DNA of 64,000 nt from Photobacterium frigidiphilum (lineage in GTDB: Bacteria; Pseudomonadota; Gammaproteobacteria; Enterobacterales; Vibrionaceae): NCBI RefSeq assembly GCF_003025615.1, contig NZ_PYMJ01000004.1, positions 208,185 through 272,184 of the forward strand, written 5' to 3'. A program made the position numbers and the translations under genes. The notes below the pieces were generated by a model that was given only the letters and a program-made list of their open reading frames with translations, searched no databases and had not been told where the DNA came from. Positions 18,525-27,473 of this stretch are shown here, one piece after another (the stretch's first letter is position 1; every line of letters begins with the position of its first letter).

Positions 18525-19631
18525 TTATTCAACTTTTACTTTATCTGTTTCATTGATTGAATTGGGCTTGTCTTTTTTCTTTGATTCTTTTTTCTTCGAC
18601 CCTTTTTTATTGCTGGCATCATCTTCTTTATTATTATTTTCATCTTCAATATTTTTTGGTGTCGCCTTCTCTTTCTTGGCAAGGCGATAAGCCATCGCAT
18701 AATGCCAAGTTGATTTCTCATTCGTTAGTAAATTTTCTAACGCTTTAGTATCAATACTACTTTTCTGACCCATTTCTTTAGCTATTTTTTCTGATTTCCC
18801 TATTACAGTGTCACTTTCTAGATCTGTGATAATCGTTGCAGCTTCCGTTAGTGCCGTAGCGTATTCATCAAGATTGTTAAGATTGTAATCACCGATGTCC
18901 ATTTTCTCTCGTAATACGCGAGACCAATTTAATTTCACGTAAGGCACTTTGTTCTCATCGGGCATGTCATAGGCGATACCATCTAGAAAATAGGCGAGAG
19001 AAAAGTACTTGTCGTGCTTTAATTGTTTAGAACCAATATATTGAGGTAAGGCACTTGGTTTGATCTTTTCCCCTTTATTGTTGTATAGCCAAACTTCGTG
19101 ATCATTCAGTAACTCCGGCCAAAAATCATCACCAGAACCCAATAGGTTGTATTCAACTTTTAATGTTATTGGCACACTAGTACCGCCGTTAGGCATATCC
19201 CAGAAGGTAGAGAGAATATTATGGTGATCGATAAGAAAGAGTTCGCCATCCTTGGGGCCAATAATTACTGCGGGGAGGGCATCAATATTTTCCCCTTGTT
19301 TTGCCTGACAACTGTATGTACTTATATCGGTAGGGTTCGAATCTTTATCCCACTTTTTGATACCCTTAGCACCGTTAACACGGCAGAGGTCATTGTACAT
19401 TTTCTTTAAGTCTTCAGCATAGCGACCAAGATTATAATATTCCTCATCCAAGCTTATGACTGCTTGGGTTGGTAGCAATTGGTCTAAATTGACGTTAATG
19501 ACGTCACCACGTTTAAGCTCAGCATAGTTAGTTTTTTCGGCTAGGGCTGGTAAAGCGACGAAAGTGGATAATAAAATAATGAAGGGGATGTATTGTTTGT
19601 ACAATGCGTAAGCTTTAGTCTGAATAGCCAT
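18525..19631 (-). CDS. Secreted ParB-like (ParBc_2-type) protein
   Basis: 368 residues. A signal peptide spans residues 1-31 (hydrophobic FIILLSTFVALPALA, cut near ALA-E). A domain of about residues 40-220 resembles ParBc_2 'ParB-like nuclease' proteins: LKRGDVINVNLDQLLPTQ, the GPKDGELFLIDHHNIL loop (where ParB/Srx proteins have a D-G/H-H-H motif), and EVWLYNN. The tail (about 318-368) is a Lys/Glu/Asn low-complexity stretch, KKGSKKKESKKKDK. Export with a ParB-type fold argues against a role in DNA partition. It appears to be a single-gene unit, convergent with the upstream small gene. Confidence 0.6.
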   Translation of the reverse strand: MAIQTKAYALYKQYIPFIILLSTFVALPALAEKTNYAELKRGDVINVNLDQLLPTQAVISLDEEYYNLGRYAEDLKKMYNDLCRVNGAKGIKKWDKDSNPTDISTYSCQAKQGENIDALPAVIIGPKDGELFLIDHHNILSTFWDMPNGGTSVPITLKVEYNLLGSGDDFWPELLNDHEVWLYNNKGEKIKPSALPQYIGSKQLKHDKYFSLAYFLDGIAYDMPDENKVPYVKLNWSRVLREKMDIGDYNLNNLDEYATALTEAATIITDLESDTVIGKSEKIAKEMGQKSSIDTKALENLLTNEKSTWHYAMAYRLAKKEKATPKNIEDENNNKEDDASNKKGSKKKESKKKDKPNSINETDKVKVE

Positions 19632-19811
19632 GGCGCCGACCTATAACATGTAACTGAAGATGCTTTTTAGTCTAGCAAAGAGAAAAATATTAGCAGTTAC
19701 AATTCATAGGATTAATGTGAAAAGAAAAGCACCATGGTTTTCTATTTATGAGTAGATATAAACCCTAACTCATAGTGCCTTTCGTAATTGATACTTTAGT
19801 ATTAGTGGATG

Positions 19812-20486
19812 TTAAATACCAAGCTCATCGAGTAAATCTTGTTCAGTCGTTTGATTTACAAGCGTTAAATTACTTTCGTTTTGTTTTTTTGTATTTTCGA
19901 TGATAACGTCAGGGTCGATATCTTGATGTTGTTCAAACTCTTCAAGTTGAATGAATTCAGTTTTATCCATTGCGAGTTCTAAATAAAAGATGTTATTTTT
20001 TTCTGTTGTAAAGCTAACGCGACGTGCTTGTGGGCGGTCAAGGTTAGTATCGACAGAAAGAATAATTTGTTTATTTAAAGCTAACATTTTAGGTTGATTC
20101 TGCGTAATTGATATTTGCAATTCACGACGAATCTTACTTGTAAAGTCACCAACGGTTTGATTCATCAGTTCGCCCAGTACATCAGCTACTTCGTCAGAAG
20201 TATGATGAATCGCAAGATCTTCACGAGGAATCCCCATTTTCAACATATACGCTTGATAAATTTCAAGTGCAGCTTGTTGGGTAAAGTTACTTACAACGAG
20301 ACCGGTGAAACCACCATCAAATAGTACAAAACACCCGATATCAGGTTTTAAACTTGTTTTATTAATCTTTTGTACCATAGCAGAGTAGTTGATTTGGCTA
20401 TCTGTTGCGGTAGATAAAACACTTGAAATAGATTGGCAAAGCTTAAGTAGAATATCGTCAGTCGTTATAATTTTATTTTTTTTCAT
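19812..20486 (-). CDS. DUF3334-like protein with CheC/CheX phosphatase signature
   Basis: 224 residues, soluble. I recognise the general DUF3334 outline. Its core carries the complete D-x3-E-x2-N-x22-P signature of CheC/CheX/FliY phosphatases (DVLGELMN, then Pro 22 residues on), so the active site for removing phosphate from CheY-like proteins looks intact. GCFVLFDGGFTGLVVSNF supplies the preceding strands. The acidic C-terminus (ENTKKQNES, then EQDLLDELGI) looks flexible. It is near a REC-CheC protein and a diguanylate cyclase, suggesting a shared phospho-signalling circuit; that link is inferred. Confidence 0.7.
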   Translation of the reverse strand: MKKNKIITTDDILLKLCQSISSVLSTATDSQINYSAMVQKINKTSLKPDIGCFVLFDGGFTGLVVSNFTQQAALEIYQAYMLKMGIPREDLAIHHTSDEVADVLGELMNQTVGDFTSKIRRELQISITQNQPKMLALNKQIILSVDTNLDRPQARRVSFTTEKNNIFYLELAMDKTEFIQLEEFEQHQDIDPDVIIENTKKQNESNLTLVNQTTEQDLLDELGI

Positions 20487-20542
20487 TCTTTGTCCCGTAT
20501 TGGCAAAAAGCCAGTGTTGATACCGCGTTTAGTGCAAGTAAT

Positions 20543-20613
20543 TATACCCAAGTTACCTCAAGCTGCTCGCTGAGATCACTATGAATCCTGCATCTTGAAG
20601 TGACTTGGGTATA
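20543..20613. repeat. Dispersed palindromic repeat, short copy
   Basis: 71-bp imperfect inverted repeat with 20-base ends (tataccca-agttacctcaag / cttgaagtgacttgggtata) and a middle containing atcctgcatcttgaag. It belongs to the family whose full copy is at 31145-31410. It lies between the DUF3334-like gene and the glutaredoxin-like gene. Confidence 0.85.
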
Positions 20614-20718
20614 AACAGTGTCTCACTATTATTTCAAGAGTGCACAAAGATTAAGTGAACGAATTGATTTAGTTCACTTAATCTCATTAGATGTTATTAA
20701 TAATGCTCAAAATTACCA

Positions 20719-21078
20719 CTAAGCAAAGCGTTGCTCTAAATAGCCAATAATATCATTTGATTCATATAGCCATTCGATGCTGCCATTTTCTTGTTCAATG
20801 CGTAAGCAAGGTACTTTTCGTGCACCTCCATCGTTGATCAGTTCTTGCTCCCAAGGTGCAACTTTTGCGTTTCGTGTCTCTAACGGTAAATTTAAACGTT
20901 TGGCAGAGCGGCGAACCTTTACACAAAATGGGCATGCATCAAATTGATAGAGTTTTAATTTTTCAACATCTTGATTAACGCGATTTTGTTCAGAATTATC
21001 ACGTTTTTGTGCGCGTGGAGAGAAGATGAAATTCAGTAAAAGGATGATACGTCCTAAGACCCAACGGACTATTTTCAT
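20719..21078 (-). CDS. Membrane-anchored glutaredoxin-like protein
   Basis: 119 residues. An N-terminal hydrophobic segment (about residues 3-19, VLGRIILLLNFIF) probably anchors it. A glutaredoxin/GST-N-type thioredoxin fold follows, with the redox pair in FDACPFCVKV (CPFC), the cis-Pro in RKVPCLRI, and an ESNDIIGYLEQRF C-terminal helix. It probably reduces disulphides or glutathione mixed disulphides at the cytoplasmic face of the membrane. It is monocistronic, flanked by a dispersed repeat. Confidence 0.85.
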   Translation of the reverse strand: MKIVRWVLGRIILLLNFIFSPRAQKRDNSEQNRVNQDVEKLKLYQFDACPFCVKVRRSAKRLNLPLETRNAKVAPWEQELINDGGARKVPCLRIEQENGSIEWLYESNDIIGYLEQRFA

Positions 21079-21487
21079 TACAGCTGTTCCTATTTAATAA
21101 TGATGAGCAGTGTCAATATTACAACGTTTTAACATGATTTAAAATACAGGAAACAAAAGCCTTTTTAGGCGTGATTTTTTATTTGAGTTAAAACTATTCA
21201 TTAAGATTATTCCCTGTGTGAATATGTGAGAATTTTCATGATTAGTGCGTTTTTATTGAAAAAGGATGAAATGATATCTAGATGCATTCCTGTACAAAAA
21301 ATGAACAAATAAGGCTAAAAAATGTGACCTTTACTCATGATAACAATATCAGTAACAACTTATAAAGGTTCAAAAGAGGATCCGTATCACTTATTCAATA
21401 ATTTTCATACAGTGGCATTATGAATGCCCAGTCAAATGCTTATTATATATGTATTGTGAAAAAGTTAAATTGGGACACATTATATAA
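21079..21487. other. 409-bp divergent spacer
   Basis: AT-rich divergent region between the glutaredoxin-like gene and the REC-CheC gene. No ORF, strong hairpin or recognisable operator was seen. A GGGA ribosome-like site at 21472-21475 is the only candidate for the next gene. Confidence 0.5.
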
Positions 21488-22471
21488 GTGGCTAAGTCTA
21501 AGCGTATTTTAATTTGTGATGATTCACCGATTGTACATAAAGCACTCACTCGCTTGCTACCTGACAGTGATTTTTTGACGCTTCATTTTGCAGAAAATGG
21601 TAGAGCGGGTTTAGAGTGCTTGAGCCAGTACGATATTGATGTTTTATTCTTAGACTTAACGATGCCCGTGATGGACGGTTTTGGTGTATTAAAATCATTA
21701 CCAGTGCGTGACTTTGACACAAAAGTAGTGGTTGTATCGGCAGATGTTCAACAACAAGCAATTGAGCGCTGCTTCTCTTTAGGGGCGCACCATTTTTTAA
21801 GTAAACCCTTTGACTCTAAAGACTTTAAAACATTGTTAACCAGTTTAGACCTTAGCGTAGAAAGTCACTCGCCTCTGCAAAATGAAACATTAGTGAATAG
21901 TGAGTCTGATTACGTAAACACGTTCAAAGAAGTCGCGAATATTGCTCTTGGGCGTGGGGCTGCCATTATTTCAGATCACTTTGGTGAATTCATCAAAATG
22001 CCTTTGCCCAACGTTGCTCATATGGATGCTGGTGAGTTGGCGATGGCTATTACCGATATTAAAAATACAGACGATACCATTGCTATTGCGCAACGATTCG
22101 TTGGTGGTGGTATTAACGGTGAAGCGTTAGTGTGTTTACGCGGCGATGATATTGGTGTTTTTGGTGAAAAGCTGGGGTTTAGCCAGATGGATGAACACAA
22201 AAATGAAATCGTGATTGATACTGCGAATCTGATGGTGTCATCTTTCCTTGTGGCATTGTCTGAGCAAATGAATATACCTTTCTCTGTTCGCCAGCCTATT
22301 GTATTAGAAGAATATATGAGCTGGGGGGATGGCGAAAATAGTACATTAGAATTATTTACCATCGAATATACTTACCAAGCTGAATCGTTAGATTTGGAAT
22401 GTGATGTGCTGTTTTTGATGGATAGTGGATCAACTCAGGTCATCAAAAAAATAATGGGCACTTTACATTGA
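21488..22471 (+). CDS. Response regulator with CheC-type phosphatase domain
   Basis: 327 residues. Residues 1-125 form a receiver domain (ICDDSP, phospho-Asp in VLFLDLTMPVMDG, KPF). Residues about 140-325 form a CheC-like domain with two phosphatase signatures: KEVANIALG with Pro 23 residues after the Asn, and IDTANLMVS with Pro at the same spacing (Asp replaces Glu in the second). It could dephosphorylate a CheY-like partner, or itself, under control of its own phosphorylation. The start is GTG with a rather distant GGGA; no ATG alternative exists. Its TGA overlaps the start of the diguanylate cyclase gene, so the two are translationally coupled. Confidence 0.85.
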   Translation: MAKSKRILICDDSPIVHKALTRLLPDSDFLTLHFAENGRAGLECLSQYDIDVLFLDLTMPVMDGFGVLKSLPVRDFDTKVVVVSADVQQQAIERCFSLGAHHFLSKPFDSKDFKTLLTSLDLSVESHSPLQNETLVNSESDYVNTFKEVANIALGRGAAIISDHFGEFIKMPLPNVAHMDAGELAMAITDIKNTDDTIAIAQRFVGGGINGEALVCLRGDDIGVFGEKLGFSQMDEHKNEIVIDTANLMVSSFLVALSEQMNIPFSVRQPIVLEEYMSWGDGENSTLELFTIEYTYQAESLDLECDVLFLMDSGSTQVIKKIMGTLH

Positions 22472-23448
22472 ATGAAATCACGTTAGCAGACTTCCACCTG
22501 ACTATGCAGGTGATGGATAATATCGATGTGGGTGTCGTTATTATTGATAAACACTACAACGTAATGGCATGGAATACGTTCATGCAGGCTTATAGTGGTA
22601 TAAGTTCTGACGATATCATGGGGCGAAATCTTTTTGATGTGTTAGATGATTTACCAGAAGAGTGGCTGAAGAATAAGATTGAATCGACATTTAAGTTAGG
22701 TATGCGTTCGTTCACGTCATGGGAAGATCGACCTTCTATCTTTAATTTTTCAAACTTTAGCCCGATCTCAGGTGGATCGGAGCTCATGTATCAAAACCTC
22801 ATACTCACGCCATTGAAATCACTTCATGGTGACTTTTCGCATGTTTGTTTGTCTGTGACTGATGTATCTGATATTGCGAAAAACAAAACACATTTACGAG
22901 AATCAAATAAGCAACTTACTCACTTAAGTATGACGGATAGGCTAACACAACTGTATAACCGTGGTCATTGGGAGACTTGCCTCGCTGAAGAGTTTGAGCG
23001 TTGCCGACAAACACAGACACCATCGACTTTAGTTATGTTTGATATTGACCACTTTAAGAAAGTAAATGATACCTTTGGGCATGTTGCTGGTGATGGCGTT
23101 ATCCGTATTGTATCTAACGTATTACGCCGTACCAAGCGTCAGAGTGATATTGCTGGTCGGTATGGTGGTGAAGAGTTTGGTGTCATTCTGCCGTATACGT
23201 CATCTGATATGGGGCAGTATTTTACAGAGCGTCTACGTCAGCGAATAGAGCAGGCTAGGGTGAATGTTGATGTACGTTCAATCAATGTGACAATCAGTTT
23301 AGGTGTGTGTGAGTGGTACCCAGAACTGCGTAATTATGAACAATGGTTAGAGCATGCAGATAAGGCATTATATATTTCTAAGCAATCTGGACGTAATCAA
23401 AGCACAGTATTTGAAGCCTTAGTTGAGCAAGAAAAAGATACCGCTTAA
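22468..23448 (+). CDS. PAS-GGEEF diguanylate cyclase
   Basis: 326 residues. An N-terminal PAS domain (about 1-130; MDNIDVGVVIIDKHYNVMAW) is joined by a short helix to a GGDEF domain (about 165-320). The active site reads GGEEF (residues 233-237), the metal-site Asp is in MFDIDHFKKVND, and an RQSD inhibitory I-site stands five residues before GGEEF, so it should make c-di-GMP with product inhibition. The start is TTG within the TTGA overlap with the upstream gene, which supports coupled synthesis with the REC-CheC protein. No membrane segment, so the signal is cytoplasmic. Confidence 0.92.
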   Translation: MNEITLADFHLTMQVMDNIDVGVVIIDKHYNVMAWNTFMQAYSGISSDDIMGRNLFDVLDDLPEEWLKNKIESTFKLGMRSFTSWEDRPSIFNFSNFSPISGGSELMYQNLILTPLKSLHGDFSHVCLSVTDVSDIAKNKTHLRESNKQLTHLSMTDRLTQLYNRGHWETCLAEEFERCRQTQTPSTLVMFDIDHFKKVNDTFGHVAGDGVIRIVSNVLRRTKRQSDIAGRYGGEEFGVILPYTSSDMGQYFTERLRQRIEQARVNVDVRSINVTISLGVCEWYPELRNYEQWLEHADKALYISKQSGRNQSTVFEALVEQEKDTA

Positions 23449-23529
23449 CAGAGTCTTGAGGTAGAGCATTGTTTTTCTACTGATTACCCTTACAATTAAG
23501 CTAATTATAAATAGCATTAAAGTAGTTAT

Positions 23530-23874
23530 ATGGTTGTTGAATCTGAAGGTTATCACGCACTGATTGAATATTTTACTGAACACCTTGCATTGTTTGAAAA
23601 GGCAAGTGAAGATGTCTGTAAAGAAACTGTTGAAGATGTTGTAACAGACATGATTGCGACAAATCTAATGGTTGTTTTTTCGCAAAATCCTGATTTAGAA
23701 GCAGACTTTCGCTTTAAATTAATGCAAGAAGCTGATGCTGTCGTTGCTGACCTAAGTGAAGTATTAGCGGGGGCTTGGCTTAGATCCCCTACGGTTGAGC
23801 AGATCTCGTTTCTTGAAGATTATATTGGTTTAGTTAAAAACTTATTTGATAGTGCAATCAGTCAGAGAAAGTAG
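23530..23874 (+). CDS. DUF3802-like small protein
   Basis: 114 residues, acidic and helical (VCKETVEDVVTDMIATNLM), without signal or membrane segment. It resembles the DUF3802 family known to me from vibrios, of unknown role. It lies 80 bp after the diguanylate cyclase gene on the same strand and before a strong terminator, so it may be the last gene of that operon. The ribosome site is weak. Confidence 0.6.
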   Translation: MVVESEGYHALIEYFTEHLALFEKASEDVCKETVEDVVTDMIATNLMVVFSQNPDLEADFRFKLMQEADAVVADLSEVLAGAWLRSPTVEQISFLEDYIGLVKNLFDSAISQRK

Positions 23875-23917
23875 TTTTCCTACGTCTACAGTTAACTGAG
23901 TATCTAGGCTGAATACT

Positions 23918-23940
23918 AAGCGACTATTGTCGCTTTTTTT
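23918..23940 (+). terminator. Terminator after the signalling operon
   Basis: Seven-base arms aagcgac / gtcgctt with a tatt loop and a run of T, about 40 bases past the DUF3802-like gene. Confidence 0.85.
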
Positions 23941-24174
23941 ATAAGTGAATTTCTGACCACCTCCAACCCCTGATTGATTTTAATAACCTTGATTTTTATG
24001 ACCTTGATATCATTGATTTTAATAACCTTAATAAAATTATAATATGAAATATTTTTGTCATATTTTCTGTGTAAATTGATGGTTTAACAGCATTGGGCTC
24101 AAAATCACATTTTAGTCGTTTCGATAAATAGTGGTTTTTCTAATGCTGGCGATTAGTTTATCAAGGAAGTAAAG
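23941..24174 (+). promoter_or_regulatory. Repeat-bearing leader of the chemoreceptor gene
   Basis: The 18-mer attgattttaataacctt occurs twice (23973-23990 and 24012-24029) with a related unit between, giving three imperfect tandem units of about 20 bp. Further down, TTCGATAA at 24120-24127 resembles a flagellar sigma-28 -10 element (consensus GCCGATAA), with a poor -35 about 16 bp upstream. Promoter assignment is weak. Confidence 0.35.
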
Positions 24175-26220
24175 ATGATGCGGGTTCGACAACAAAAAGA
24201 ACGTTTCTCAGTAGTAAAAAGTATTCAGATTGTTTTATTGTTATTAGTGGGAATTGGTTGTCTATTAACCTTTTATGGCAATAGAGGCTTAAATAATATT
24301 TCTCATGAGTTTGATGTGCTTAGTCAACAAGCGTTGCCCGTATCTATTAATAACTCAGCAATTGTTCAACGCTCTTTAGAAGCATCAAAAAGTATCTCTG
24401 ATATTATTAATAGTCAAACTATTGAAACGTTAGATACTGCTTACCTTTCATTTCAAACCCAGCAAGAAAACATTCATCAATCTATTAATACCTTAGAGTA
24501 TATAGCTAAAACATCTCAAATTTCTTGGCTACAAAATGACATTCAACAACTTAAAACTGAAGTTGATGCTATCGAACTTTTAGCTGATGAAACCTACCTT
24601 GCTCAACAGCAGATTATGATCACAAAAGCTCAGGTCGAAGCAGACAAAGCAATGATGAACTATGCAGTTTCCTCTGTACGTTCTGAGATGAGTCGGCTGA
24701 GTATCGGCCTATATGGTCATAACCCTGATGCGATGAACAATGCGACTAACTTTATTAATCATTCTTTAGAAATGGCCAGTAATCTCATTGCTTTGTTGCT
24801 TGAATCAAATGTAGATAAAGCGAAAAAAATGGCCCGAAGCTTAAAAAGCTCGAATATGTCAGGCATGGAATACGCATGGTATGAGCTAAAATTGGTAGAT
24901 AAAAGTATTGATGATTTTTCTAGCTTAACGGTTCCATTTCAGATGGTGAAAGATTTATATAACCAAGATGGCATCGTACAAAAACATCTCAACGTCCTTC
25001 AATTAATGCAAGAGCAAGCGGTTAAAACAAATAAGATTCAACAACAGATTAATTCGACAATGACGTTACTTGGTAATGTAACAAAAGGTGCTGATGCACT
25101 TGTTGAAGAAGGGCAAAAAGGTGTGTTAGTGGCGAGTGATAACGCTCGAATGATCTTTATGACATTAAGTGGCATAGGATTGTTAGTAGCACTTATTTCT
25201 GGTATTTGGATTAGCCGCATTGTTCGTGGCTCAATTCAGCAAATTGATTGCACTGTTAAAGCGATGAGCGAAGGAAATTTAACAGTAGAAGCCAATACTG
25301 ATGCACCTCAAGAATTTTCGCAGTTGGCGAGAATGTTGAACGAATCGAATAGTAATAACTGTAATGCGTTAATCAAGTTGACTGAAAACAGCCAAAGTTT
25401 AAATCGAGCTGCTGATCGGAGCCAATCGGCTTCATCGCAATCAAGAGAAGCCCTGCACCAACAAAGTTCTGAATTGGCTACAGTCGCTTCAGCAATTACA
25501 GAGTTAGAGGCGTCAATTAAAGACATAGCTCAAAGTACCGTAGAGTCAGAATCGGAATCAGAGCAAGCTTACCAATTGGCTTTGAATGGTGTAAAGGTGA
25601 TAGACCGTAGCACTAGAGGATTAATGGCACTAGAAGAGCAGTTTGTTATTAATGAACAACGTATGGTTGAGCTGGATAATTATGTAAATAAGATTACCGA
25701 AGTGGTCGAACTTATTAGTTCGATTGCAAATAATACGAATTTATTAGCTTTGAATGCAGCCATTGAAGCAGCCCGCGCTGGCGAGCAAGGTCGTGGGTTT
25801 GCCGTTGTTGCTGATGAAGTACGAAAACTTGCCAGTGAAACGAATTTGCAAACTGAATCTATTCGCCAAACGATCACTGATTTACATAAAGCGGCTGAAG
25901 ATGCAAATGATGCAATGGTGGTTAGTCGACAAGAAATGACATCTTCGATTGAACTCAGCGGCGATGTACAAACATCTATTCATCAAATCCAAGAAATGAT
26001 TGGATCAATTAACGATAAAGTCATCAGAATTTCAGCAGCTACTCAGCAACAAGAAGATGCGTCGATCGAAGTCGGTCGTAGTATTGAACAGGTTGCGAGC
26101 CGTGCTCAAATAAACAATCAACAGTTAGATACATTGGTTGATGAAGCGAATAGGGTTGCTAATATAGCACACCAGCAACAAGCGATGCTTATGCGTTATC
26201 AATTAGTAAAAGCGCAATAA
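24175..26220 (+). CDS. Methyl-accepting chemotaxis protein
   Basis: 681 residues. Membrane helix 1 spans about residues 18-38 and helix 2 about 326-346. Between them is a largely helical ligand region of about 285 residues, longer than a simple four-helix bundle. A HAMP domain follows (about 345-400; [16 protein letters not shown]). The cytoplasmic signalling hairpin tip reads [19 protein letters not shown] and [15 protein letters not shown] (about 520-552), the CheW/CheA contact site. No C-terminal NWETF-type CheR tether is present. A GGAAG ribosome site precedes two adjacent ATGs. The ligand is unknown. Confidence 0.95.
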   Translation: MMRVRQQKERFSVVKSIQIVLLLLVGIGCLLTFYGNRGLNNISHEFDVLSQQALPVSINNSAIVQRSLEASKSISDIINSQTIETLDTAYLSFQTQQENIHQSINTLEYIAKTSQISWLQNDIQQLKTEVDAIELLADETYLAQQQIMITKAQVEADKAMMNYAVSSVRSEMSRLSIGLYGHNPDAMNNATNFINHSLEMASNLIALLLESNVDKAKKMARSLKSSNMSGMEYAWYELKLVDKSIDDFSSLTVPFQMVKDLYNQDGIVQKHLNVLQLMQEQAVKTNKIQQQINSTMTLLGNVTKGADALVEEGQKGVLVASDNARMIFMTLSGIGLLVALISGIWISRIVRGSIQQIDCTVKAMSEGNLTVEANTDAPQEFSQLARMLNESNSNNCNALIKLTENSQSLNRAADRSQSASSQSREALHQQSSELATVASAITELEASIKDIAQSTVESESESEQAYQLALNGVKVIDRSTRGLMALEEQFVINEQRMVELDNYVNKITEVVELISSIANNTNLLALNAAIEAARAGEQGRGFAVVADEVRKLASETNLQTESIRQTITDLHKAAEDANDAMVVSRQEMTSSIELSGDVQTSIHQIQEMIGSINDKVIRISAATQQQEDASIEVGRSIEQVASRAQINNQQLDTLVDEANRVANIAHQQQAMLMRYQLVKAQ

Positions 26221-26356
26221 TAGCGAACGATTATTGTATAACGGCTAATAACATGCAGCTTGATCAGTAAAATAGCGTATTGAGCGGGTTTTATTAACAC
26301 CGACTGCCCAAATTATGTAGAATGCACGCGTTTTCTCGAATCAGGTAAAAGCCGCC

Positions 26357-27076
26357 ATGCGCATTCATGCTGTACATACGCTATATGAAGAACGACTTGC
26401 TCGTTCCACCCGTCCTTTTAAAGCGCGAGGTTCTAAAGTCGAACGTTGCCGCCAGTGTATGCTGCGTAAGCACCTGTGTATTTGTAGTCTTAAACCTATA
26501 ATTCAATCAAACGCTGCGTTTTTATTGGTCATGTTTGATGATGAAATATTAAAGCCAAGTAATACTGGGCGCTTAATTGCTGATTTATTTGAAGATACGT
26601 TTGCATATATTTGGTCTCGTACAGAGCCTAATCAAGACATGCTCACCTTGTTAGATGACCCACAGTGGCAGCCTTATGTCGTTTTTCCTGCTGAATATGC
26701 AGAACCTGAGCGTGTTGCTGAACACATTGAGCTTGAGGATGGAAAACGTCCGCTATTTATCATGCTCGATGGTAGTTGGTCTGAAGCGAAAAAAATGTTC
26801 CGTCGTAGTCCTTATCTGGATCGTTTTCCTATTTTATCAATTAACCCTGATAAACCGTCACGTTATAGAATGCGTGAAGCATCAAAAGAAAATCAATTGG
26901 GTACGGCTGAGGTAGCAGCTCGCATTATTGATTTATTTGGTGAAGGTAATAACGCTGACATGCTTGATTTGTGGTTTGACGTTTTCCGTGAAAGTTACAT
27001 GACGGGTAAAATGAACCGTTTGTTGCCCGATGAGTCTGCAATTAAGCGACTAGAAAGTCATGTAGCGGCAATTTAA
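26357..27076 (+). CDS. tapT: DTW-domain tRNA-uridine aminocarboxypropyltransferase
   Basis: 239 residues, close in length to E. coli TapT/YfiP (232). A zinc-like Cys set lies at the N-terminus (CRQCMLRKHLCIC), and the DTW motif appears as MLDGSWSEAKKM (DGSW). These enzymes move an aminocarboxypropyl group from SAM to uridine 47 of tRNAs (acp3U47). The closing segment PDKPSRYRMREA and LGTAEVAARI fits the family. It is a single gene with its own terminator. Confidence 0.82.
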   Translation: MRIHAVHTLYEERLARSTRPFKARGSKVERCRQCMLRKHLCICSLKPIIQSNAAFLLVMFDDEILKPSNTGRLIADLFEDTFAYIWSRTEPNQDMLTLLDDPQWQPYVVFPAEYAEPERVAEHIELEDGKRPLFIMLDGSWSEAKKMFRRSPYLDRFPILSINPDKPSRYRMREASKENQLGTAEVAARIIDLFGEGNNADMLDLWFDVFRESYMTGKMNRLLPDESAIKRLESHVAAI

Positions 27077-27087
27077 ATCTATAGTAG

Positions 27088-27121
27088 CGATGAAGAAAGG
27101 GCATTCTTCATCGTCTTTTTT
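27088..27121 (+). terminator. Terminator after tapT
   Basis: Nine-base arms cgatgaaga / tcttcatcg followed by a T-run, twelve bases after the tapT stop. Confidence 0.8.
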
Positions 27122-27142
27122 ATATCATTAACATTCCTTGTC

Positions 27143-27217
27143 AACATACCTAAGAGCCTTTAAATTTCAGGGCATAGAGTGAACTCAACGTGTCGACTTC
27201 AAGGTAACTTGGGTATA
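27143..27217. repeat. Dispersed palindromic repeat, decayed copy
   Basis: The right end is intact (aggtaacttgggtata, ending at 27217) and the inner agagtgaactcaacgtgt is recognisable. The left end is worn (catacctaag for tatacccaag). It lies in the otherwise empty 397-bp tapT-nagK spacer. Confidence 0.75.
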
Positions 27218-27368
27218 AATATGCAATTTTCTGCTGTTTCTTTCAGCAATCGCGATCATCTCCATAAAAGTGGCATACTAAATTAGTGTTCCGTCACAGT
27301 CTGTAGGCGTAGAAGTATGGATAATTTTATCTGCAACGCATTCTGGTAACAGCGTTATAAATCTATAG

Positions 27369-27410
27369 CTATTTCGTTCAATAATATGGGTATGTTATTG
27401 AACGAAATAG
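27369..27410. promoter_or_regulatory. Long perfect hairpin upstream of nagK
   Basis: Fifteen-base perfect arms ctatttcgttcaata / tattgaacgaaatag, extendable to 19 pairs with one G-T wobble, around loop gggt. It lies 63 bp before the nagK start and has no T-run. It may be an operator (the ttcgttcaa / ttgaacgaa half-sites are long enough for a dimer) or an mRNA leader structure. Confidence 0.6.
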
Positions 27411-27473
27411 TTGCACATTTAGTAGCACTAAATAATTTGATAATCACTTTTGATTTATTTTAGGGAGATCAGG

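Noticed and set aside
19331..19345. ggttcgaatc, a tRNA T-loop-like string
   Set aside because: It is inside the ParB-like gene and no acceptor, anticodon or D arm can be folded around it.
23973..24029. Possible CRISPR array
   Set aside because: Only two exact 18-base copies, AT-rich, no regular spacers and no cas genes.
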